Below are positions 57,459 through 64,000 of a stretch of 64,000 bases of DNA, piece by piece (the first letter of the stretch is position 1; each line of letters opens with the position of its first letter). The stretch lies in NCBI GenBank assembly GCA_001600415.1, contig BCJX01000005.1, forward strand, positions 1,418,032 to 1,482,031, written 5' to 3'. Source of the stretch: Pascua guehoae (Eukaryota > Basidiomycota > Tremellomycetes > Trichosporonales > Trichosporonaceae). Made by a program: the position numbers and the translations under genes. Under the pieces are notes generated by a model. That model ran no database searches. It saw only the letters and a program-made list of their open reading frames with translations, and was not told the DNA's origin.

Positions 57459-59206
57459 ATGCTTTCTCGCTTATCTCGTACATCTATTCAGCATCTCTCG
57501 ACGTCTCTGAAGAGGAATATCGCCACCACCATGCCCAAGATTCTCATGTGAGTACACGCATCGTGAGCAACGAGCACACACGTTTAGCGGGGATCGCGAA
57601 GAGACACACACAAGATCCTCGTCGTCTTGGTGATCGGTGCCCCCCGACGATCCACACCTATGCTTGTCCGATAGACGTTTGGCTTACATCCAAGCACCCG
57701 TAATGTCGGCCCCGAGGCCATGGAGAAGCTCAAGGCGTCCAACTTTGAGCTCATTGTCAACCCCAAGGACGCCGAGCCGAGCCGCGAGTGGGTGCTCGAG
57801 AAGATTGCCGACCCCGAGGTCGTGGCGGCGTGCATCATGCACGGCCAGCCCAGCGACAAGGTCGACAAGGAGCTCATCGACGCGGCCAGCCCGAACATCA
57901 AGGTCATCTCGACGTTTAGCGTCGGCTACGGTGAGTGCTGGGTGTGATTGGGTTGGAAAGTGGGCAAGTGGGCGGGATAGCCAGTTGTTGCGTTGCGGGC
58001 CGAGAGCTATCATGTCCGCCTTTCGAAGTTGTTGGCTGGGGTGTTGTGTGCAGAGCTCTAGGACTATGATTCCTGACACCTACAGACCACATTGATGTTC
58101 CCTACGCCAACGCCCGCGGTATCAAGATTGGGCACACGCCGGGTGTCCTCTCCAACGCGGTCGCCGACATCACGATGATGCTTATCCTCATGACCATGCG
58201 TCGCGTCGAGGAGGGCATTAGGCTCGTCAAGGACAGCGAGGTGAGCTTGTCGTACCATGCGGACTGGGCTCTGGAAGAGTCGGGCTGTACGGATTCCCCG
58301 CAAATAGCCCATCTCATCGTCGGCCCCGTCCGGGCGACATGACCCAACGTTCCTGTGCACAACTCACCGGCAGTGGACCAACCTCCCCTGGGCGCCCTTT
58401 GTCATGTGCGGCCCCTCGATCGGCCACCCCAACATGACCTTTGGCTTCCTGGGCTTTGGCCGCATCACCGAGTGTGTCGTCGACCGCCTGCTCGCATTCA
58501 CAAACAAGGAGCACCCCCCACGCATCCTGTACACGTCGTCGCGCGCGCGCGCCAACCAGGCCGAGATTGACGCCGACTTTTCCAAGCGCTGGGGCGTCAC
58601 CGTCCAGCGCGTCGAAAAGGACCAGCTTGCTACCGAGTCGGACGTCGTCACTGTCCTCTGCTCGCTGTCGCCCGCCACCACCGACCTCGTCAACACCGAC
58701 TTCCTCAAGAAGATGAAGAAGACGGCCGTCCTGGTCAATGCTGCGCGTGTGAGTGTCCCTGCAAAGGGTGGTGTCGTGGACCCGTCAGGTGTGCAAAGTG
58801 TGCTCCCCTGTACTCGTTTTGTTCTTCGCTTGAGATATTGCCCCTCGTCTAAAGTGCCCTCCGGCGCGCTCCTGAGCTTCCTCCCTCACTAGTACCGCCT
58901 GAGGGATGTCTGTCACCCACCCACCCACCTCCCTGCCAAGCTGACCCCCAGGGCCCCATCGTCAACTCGGAGGACCTCGCCGCCGCGCTCGACGCGGGCG
59001 AGATCTTTGGCGCCGGCCTCGACGTCGTCACGGGCGAGCCCCACGTCGGCGGCGACCACCCCCTGGTCAAGCACCCCAAGTGCGTCGTCATCCCCCACAT
59101 GGGCTCGGCCGACTACGACACGCGCAACGCCATGGCAGACCTGTGCGTGCGCAACGCGATTGCGGGTGCCACCGACCAACCACTGCCGGCCGAGGTCAAG
59201 GCGTAA
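57459..59206 (+). CDS. Glyoxylate/hydroxypyruvate reductase-like 2-hydroxyacid dehydrogenase (paralogue B)
   Basis: Exons: 57459-57547, 57695-57930, 58086-58240, 58374-58748 and 58952-59206. The phase closes exactly at 369 aa. The first ~25 residues (MLSRLSRTSIQHLSTSLKRN) form a basic, Ser-rich amphipathic leader typical of mitochondrial import; an internal Met at the start of MPKIL could give a cytosolic form. The catalytic lobe begins ITRNVGPEAMEKLKAS and continues to STFSVGYDHIDVPYANARGI. The Rossmann motif is TFGFLGFGRITECVVDRLL. Catalytic residues are Arg in NAARGPIVNSEDLAAAL, Glu in GLDVVTGEPH and His in VIPHMGSADYDTRN. These fit the GRHPR group, which reduces glyoxylate and hydroxypyruvate. 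Introns of 147-203 bp are longer than elsewhere. Confidence 0.92.
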
Positions 59207-59569
59207 GGGTGTGTGGTAGTTGCGTAATCTGGTAGATAATTTTGGTTTATGTTTGTGGGCTGGTATGATGCAAAAGTAGTCTTCAACGTTGCGGGGCGTC
59301 TTGGGCAGTGGTTTATGGGACTGCGACGCTGCTGGTTTGTTGCTGCAGCTGTGTGGAAGGCGACTGAGCCAATGTGCTCATTGTCCGAGACGCCAAAGCC
59401 TCGTATGCACTCGCATGTTGGATACAGCCTACCGAGATGGCCTATATACTGCGTGTGCGCGCGCACAGCTTGCTCGGTCGAGGTGCGAGCTCGGCCGAGC
59501 TCAGGCCAACCAACAGCCATGATCGTAACCCACGGTCCGTGCAACCTTATCCATTCTCCAGTTTATCAA
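59207..59569. other. Intergenic region between convergent genes
   Basis: 363 bases between the stop codons of paralogue B (+) and the aminotransferase (-). It holds both 3' UTRs. No other feature is seen. Confidence 0.5.
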
Positions 59570-62500
59570 TTACTTTGCCAACACTGTCTCGATCGACACC
59601 TTGAGCTGCTCGACGAGGAACCGGATCTCCTCCTCGGTGACTGTATATGGTGGGCAGAGCATGATGTGGTCTCCCTCCCAGCCGTCCGCCTGAATGTAAG
59701 TGACGTCCTTTGGGTCACGATCGTCTGCCGCGCTATCAACATGCCAACGCTGCCATCGTCTCCCCCAACGCTCGAGCTCTAGAGCCCTTTGCATGGTGAC
59801 CACGCCTTTCGTCATCGGCATGTCCCTGGCGTACACTTCACGCCGTTCAATCCCCATCCCCTTCAATCTCCCAATACCCTTCCTCATCCCCGCCCATCTC
59901 ACCCTCCCATGCAGCATTCACCAGAGCACGACTCACACATCCAGACCCAAAGTACACCGCCGCCCCGCGCTCCAACACGTCGTCGGCGATACGCTGCGCC
60001 ACCTTGGCCGCAAACGGGAACGGCTTCTTGGTGGCTTCGTCTTCCACGAGCTCGACGCCCCAGAAGAGGCCCATGCCGCGCACGTCCCCGACGTGCGGGA
60101 GGGGCAGGATGTGTTCGCGGAGGAGGTATGCGAGGAACTGGCCACTTTTGTAGCATTGCTCCATCCTGTCGTTAGTGAGACTGGTGACGTGCAGTGGGGA
60201 GCTTGGGCTGGGATGCAGTGGGTAGTCATCAACGAAACACACCGAGTGTCCTACCCGACCAAGCCGCATTCGCCGCGTTGGCCACTGAATACTGTGCCCA
60301 CTCACAAGTTGTGTTTCCGAATATACTTGTACACAGCCAGCCCCGCGGCGGTCCCCACCCCCGAGCTCTGGAACGTGTACCCGTTGACAAACGCGCCTGT
60401 TCCGCGCGCGAGCACGTCGACGACGCGCGGCGCAGCGAGCACGGCACTGAGCGGCGCGTACCCGCCACACAAGCCTTTACCCAGTGTCTGGACGTCGGGG
60501 CGTGCGTCGTCGCCATCGCCGCCGGGGTCTGCGTCCCACTGCCACGCGTGGAGCTTGCCTGTGCGCCCAAAGCCGCACATGATTTCGTCGCAGGCAAAGA
60601 GCGCGCCGTGCTTGTGGCACACTGCCTTCATGGCCGCGAGGTAGCCGGGGACGAAGGGGACGCAGCCGGACGCCGCGCCGACGACTGATGTCAGCAAGGT
60701 CATAGATGTGCGGGGGTATTCGTGGGAACGGCGACGACATGTAGGGTGGATCGTGCGCCGCTGAGCTGACGCCGCACGCAGCATTCGCCGCCCGCCAGAC
60801 AACCCAGCACTCACCGGGCTCGACAAAGAACGCCGCGACCGTCTCGGGCCCCAGCTCGCGGAACTTTGCGTCCAGCTCGTCCGCCAGGCGCTGCACGTAC
60901 TCGGCGTCGCTCTCGCCCTCATGCTTGAACCGGTATGCGTTGCAGGGTGATACGTCGTAGAACTGGTCGCTCAGGAGCGGGAGGTAGATTTCGCGCCGAC
61001 GTTCGTGGCGGCCCAGGGCGAGTGCTGTTGTCAGTCATGTGTGCCGTGGGGCGGCGAGTGGGGGTGCAGAGGATCGCGCCGTCAAAGCGGCTGGTATTTT
61101 AGAGAACCACAAGTCTGTTTCTTCTCGCGAGCAAGTGGGATCGAGCAGGCGGGAAACCTGACATTGTCGCAGGGATTCAAAAGCCGTCCTCTTCATCTTC
61201 CCTCCTCCGTCGTCATCCCTCATCCCTCTTCATCCCTCATCCTTCTTCATCCCCTCCTCATTCCTCCTCATCCCTCCTCATCCCTCTTCATCCCTCATCC
61301 TTCCTCACCCCTCCTCATCCTAATAGCCGTTCTCTTCTTCCCGAGTATTCCTTACACTCACCACCGAGCGTGTTGCCATGGTACGAAATCTGCCTCGCAA
61401 TAAACTTGACGCGCTGTGGCTCGCCATTCTCGACGTGGTACTGCCTGCAGAGCTGAGTGTCAGCGGGCTCTCTACTGTGTTTCCTGGCCGTGTGGACTGG
61501 CCAGTATGGGTGTGTGATATCCACTCTAGTCTGTGCAGACTGGCAGTACTTCTATCGCCAACATCTCAACTCGGCCCAGATCTCAACTCGGCCACTCCCA
61601 CCAACTCCCACCTGATCTCCGCGCGTTCTCACCGAACGCGCCCAGAGCAGCGCAGAGATGCCGCGCTGGGAAGTACAGAGGACCAACCCATCGACCCCTG
61701 CTACATGGCCCAGCGCCCCAATGCACCTCGCACACGCTGACTCCAGGCGCACACTGCGACTACTGGTCGCAAAACGGCGCGCACCCCGACCCGCACGCGT
61801 TCAGCGCGGGCCCCTCGACTGGGAGGGACGACGCGCAGCGCTTCTTCCAGGCCGGCGACGAGCTCGGCTTTGTCGCGCAGTGGGCCAAGCGCCGCAACGC
61901 CGAGCAGGAACAGCGCTACGGGCCCCTCGGACCGGAGTGGCAGCACGGGTTTGAGCAGGGTATTCGCCGGCTGCAGAGCACAATCGAATCGTCCAAGCTC
62001 TCGAACGACGAGCTCGATCGCGCCATCACCGCGGCTTTGGCTGGCGTCGAGGACGACGAGAGCTGTGCCAGCCCGACGCGCGAGCTTGAGCGCCTCCCGC
62101 CTCTATCCGCCGGTTCACCCTGCCTATCCCCATGCCCTCCCACTCTGCGCGCTCTGCCCGCACCCAACGCACTCTGCGTCTCCTTGCGTGCCGCCGCAAG
62201 TGTTGGGCGGACGTTCTCCCGTCCACTTTCCGCAGAATTACTTCTGTGCTAGGCCGTATCCTGCTCATAGACCCCCCACATGTTCCCCCCACAACGCCAC
62301 CCCCGCCCCCAAACCCCGCAACCCGGCAACCCGGCAACCCCCCCACACGACGCACCTTAACGGCCGACTCGACCGCCTCACTCCCCCCCGTATAAAACGC
62401 CACCCGCCCCATCCCACTCTCCGCGCACATCATCCTCGCGAGCTCCTCGGCCGGCGCGCACCCAAACAGCGCCGACGAGACGTACGGCAGCGTGCCCAAC

Positions 62501-62697
62501 TGCCCGGCCACGGCGTCGACGACCTCGCGCACGCCGTGGCCGACGCTCACGACGGCCGCGCCGCCAGAGGCGTCGAGCACGCGCCGCCCGTCCGAGAGGT
62601 ACAGGTAGTTTCCCGCGCCCCGGACGGCCAGGGGCAGGTCGTGCGCGAGGGTGCGGTGGAGCACGCCGGATGTGGCGGGGGGGTCCGAGGAGGGCAT
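59570..62697 (-). CDS. Class III PLP-dependent aminotransferase (omega-aminotransferase type)
   Basis: Transfers an amino group from an amine or omega-amino acid to a 2-oxoacid. Six exons: 62697-62356, 61452-61362, 61024-60815, 60684-60306, 60165-59937 and 59689-59570. Phases close exactly at 456 aa, the normal family length. Motifs in order: YLYLSDGRRVLDASGGAAVV near the N-terminus; FYTGGSEAVESAVK (PLP phosphate loop); RQISYHGNTLG; ALFACDEIMCGFGRTG with D247 for the pyridine nitrogen; DVQTLGKGLCGGYAPLSAV with K284 as the internal aldimine lysine; VRGMGLFWGVELVED; and ADGWEGDHIMLCPPYTVTEE at the end. The introns are large for this window (903, 337, 130, 140 and 247 bp). Intron 1 contains a coding-like frame on the other strand (61746-62252), and intron 2 contains CATCCCTC repeats (61190-61320). 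With the neighbouring dehydrogenases it suggests 2-oxoacid/amine metabolism. Confidence 0.92.
61190..61320. repeat. Pyrimidine-rich CATCCCTC repeat in aminotransferase intron 2
   Basis: Irregular tandem copies of CATCCCTC and CCTCCTCATC on the + strand; on the transcribed strand this is a purine-rich GATGAGGGAT array. It lies between exons 2 and 3 of the aminotransferase. Confidence 0.8.
61746..62252 (+). CDS. Coding-like frame nested antisense in aminotransferase intron 1
   Basis: The + frame from about 61746 to the TAG at 62250-62252 has strongly G/C-biased third positions and reads as a plausible globular, charged protein. It runs HCDYWSQNGAHPDPHAFSAG, then RDDAQRFFQAGDELGFVAQW, AKRRNAEQEQRYGPLGPEW, FEQGIRRLQSTIESSKLSND and ELDRAITAALAGVEDDES; after that it becomes Pro/Ser-rich. 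CTGACTCCAG just before 61747 looks like a splice acceptor with a branch site, so this is probably an internal or last exon. The start and 5' exons were not found; an ATG at 61658 is one option. No family was recognised. It may be a real nested gene, a remnant, or an accident of high GC. Confidence 0.4.
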   Translation, partial: GAHCDYWSQNGAHPDPHAFSAGPSTGRDDAQRFFQAGDELGFVAQWAKRRNAEQEQRYGPLGPEWQHGFEQGIRRLQSTIESSKLSNDELDRAITAALAGVEDDESCASPTRELERLPPLSAGSPCLSPCPPTLRALPAPNALCVSLRAAASVGRTFSRPLSAELLLC

Positions 62698-63647
62698 CGT
62701 GGGGTTGGGTTAGAGGTTGCGAATGCGAATGTATGAATGTCTAGTCGAGGACGCAGGGGACAGGGACACATCAGAATGTAACTCCCAGGTCAGAGTCAGA
62801 GTAGCTTCGGGGATGCAGCGAGCGGTGAGGTGCGGGACTGCACGCTCGAGATCTGTGGCAGCCACACTCGTGACGCACGCCTGCCGTCTGGCCAGTGACT
62901 CGCGCCTGGCTGGGCCAGAACACGGACATGGCCGATGGGTGCGGTGGAGGCGCCTCGATACGAGCCAGATAAGCCTTGCGGCGACTCATTTTGCCGAGTC
63001 GGTCGTCGCATGGTCGAGTCGGCGGGGATTGAACGCGTGCTTGCATCTTTGGGCGTATGAGCAGGCTGGGCAAGATACGGGTCGACGATGGGGTCGCTCG
63101 TACATGATGATCTCTGCATGTGCTCGCAGTGCAGCCTCGCCTAGGACCGCACTGCAGCGGGGCTCGGTGAGAGAGGCAAGCGAGGCAATGTGACGTGTAG
63201 CGTTTTCGTCAAGAACGGCTGATTCGTGATAAGGGAAGGTGTAAACCATCGCCCGCACCAGGCTGGCATGCCTTCAGATGACCAGCGGCGTATCGATTAA
63301 GCTCGTGTGAAGCCCAGCCCTGCTCTGCAGCAGTCTGGTGTACAAGTCCAGGGAAATATCTACTTCCACCAAAGGCCCAACTGTAGCGGTGCAAGTCTAG
63401 CAGGGAAGACTCTAGCCCGAACCCAGACAGTTCCACTAAACTCCAACTGGAACACGGCGCAAGTCTAGCAGTGATAACAGCGAAGACTCTAGCCCGAACC
63501 CAGACCTAGTCGAGTTGCAGCGGCGCCTCATCCTATCCAGACCCTGCATTACAGACCTCATCCCATCCAGACGCTGCATTACAGACCTACAATCCCACAA
63601 ACCCACAAACCCACAACCTACAATCCACAACCCACAACCCACACCCA
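62698..63647. other. Intergenic region with short direct repeats
   Basis: 950 bases between two minus-strand genes. Near the right end are two copies of a GCAAGTCTAGCAG...AAGACTCTAGCCCGAACCCAGAC segment (63391-63429 and 63459-63506, the second with an 8-base insertion) and two copies of an about 30-bp CATCC-ATCCAGAC-CTGCATTACAGAC unit (63527-63588). CCCACAA repeats follow. No gene is supported. Confidence 0.5.
63391..63588. repeat. Two adjacent pairs of direct repeats
   Basis: Pair 1 is 63391-63429 versus 63459-63506, nearly identical apart from a short insertion. Pair 2 is an about 30-base unit ending CTGCATTACAGAC, in tandem at about 63527-63588. They lie just downstream of the M20 amidohydrolase stop codon. 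Confidence 0.8.
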
Positions 63648-64000
63648 CTAACCCCGCTTCATGTCATCCTTCCACCACTGAACAGCCTCGCGGGCATATT
63701 CCTTATCGGCCAGGAAGCGCGCGCCGACCGCACACATGCCCGTGGCGCACTTGAACGTGTACGCGTGCGCCTCGGGGGTGCGGCACTTTTCCATAAACTC
63801 GGGCGTGTGGTTGCTGCGGCCCGGCGTGGAGGGAATGGCATAGTGGGGGTGGCACGCGGGGACGGCATAGGTCACGTTGCCAAAGTCGGTCGAGCCGCCG
63901 GCCATGGACCAGTCGGTGACGTCGACGTGGGTCGGGAGGTGGAAGAGGTCGCCGATGGTTGCGGCGTACTCGTCCTGTGTGTTAGTGGGCGTGGTGTTGG
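63648..64000 (-). CDS. M20-family amidohydrolase/peptidase, C-terminal exon only (runs off the window)
   Basis: Only the 3' exon (63974-63648) is inside the window, ending KRG-stop. It is preceded by an acceptor TAACACACAG, and the intron continues off the right edge. The visible 108 residues read DEYAATIGDLFHLPTHVDVT, then DWSMAGGSTDFGNVTYAVPA and CHPHYAIPST. The segment GGSTDFGNVTYAVPACHPHY is characteristic of M20D/M20A-like amidohydrolases (PM20D2/AbgB group), in which the S-T-D-x-G-N-V element sits near the metal centre. The end (FLADKEYAREAVQWWKDDM) is the usual terminal helix. The family hydrolyses N-acyl or peptide-like amides. As part of the catabolic group it might supply amino compounds to the neighbouring aminotransferase (inference). 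Confidence 0.8.
   Translation of the reverse strand, partial: NTTPTNTQDEYAATIGDLFHLPTHVDVTDWSMAGGSTDFGNVTYAVPACHPHYAIPSTPGRSNHTPEFMEKCRTPEAHAYTFKCATGMCAVGARFLADKEYAREAVQWWKDDMKRG

Noticed and set aside
62990..63040. B-box-like GTTCAATCCCCG on the minus strand
   Set aside because: The T-stem does not pair and no A box or acceptor stem was found.
1..64000. CRISPR arrays, bacterial operons, Shine-Dalgarno sites or prophage
   Set aside because: The window is eukaryotic: genes are split by GT-AG introns and belong to fungal families. No such bacterial structures were seen.

Overview
The window looks like nuclear DNA of a basidiomycete yeast, most likely Tremellomycetes and probably Trichosporonales. 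The signs are GC-rich coding sequence with strong G/C preference at third positions, many very short GT-AG introns (mostly 34-150 bp, with CTAAC/CTGAC-like branch points 5-30 bases before the acceptor), Zn2Cys6 regulators, an MRP-type ABC transporter, an Ssu1-type sulfite pump and a microbial-type opsin. The lineage is an inference from gene style, not from a search. Gene models were built by hand by joining open frames at GT-AG sites so that the reading phase is kept. Where the phase closes exactly, confidence is high.

Layout. 0.9-10.9 kb is a membrane-transport block: a sulfite/dicarboxylate (Ssu1/TDT) exporter (+), a 12-TM major facilitator (-), and a four-domain ABCC transporter (+) with one apparent single-base frameshift; a minisatellite lies between the last two. 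13.9-17.8 kb holds an opsin (+) that keeps the retinal lysine and a divergent mitochondrial-carrier-type protein (-). 19.5-23.0 kb is a 16-exon Zn2Cys6 transcription factor (+). 23-31 kb has no recognisable gene and contains an assembly gap of 916 N; it leads into a large low-complexity, probably nuclear protein (31.1-33.0 kb, +) preceded by a 48-C tract.

33-46 kb is gene-poor, repeat-bearing and visibly less GC-rich. It carries a small secreted protein (-) and a divergent pair: a single-pass surface protein (-) and an aspartic-protease-like secreted protein (+) that appears to have lost both catalytic aspartates. From 45.8 kb gene density rises: a GNAT acetyltransferase (+), an unknown 761-aa protein (+), a Zn2Cys6 factor (-) whose zinc cluster is assembled across an 8-nt micro-exon, and the B subunit of DNA polymerase alpha (POL12, +).

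55.8-64 kb is a compact catabolic-looking group: two divergently transcribed 2-hydroxyacid dehydrogenase paralogues, a class III PLP aminotransferase (-), and the 3' end of an M20 amidohydrolase (-). Together these could interconvert 2-hydroxyacids, 2-oxoacids and amines or amino acids released by the amidohydrolase; that pathway is inference. Inside a 903-bp intron of the aminotransferase, on the opposite strand, lies a well-formed coding-like frame. The most unusual signals are this nested frame, the 8-nt micro-exon, the family of 34-38 bp introns, the donor-less opsin with a repeat and His-rich tail, and the inactive-looking aspartic protease.
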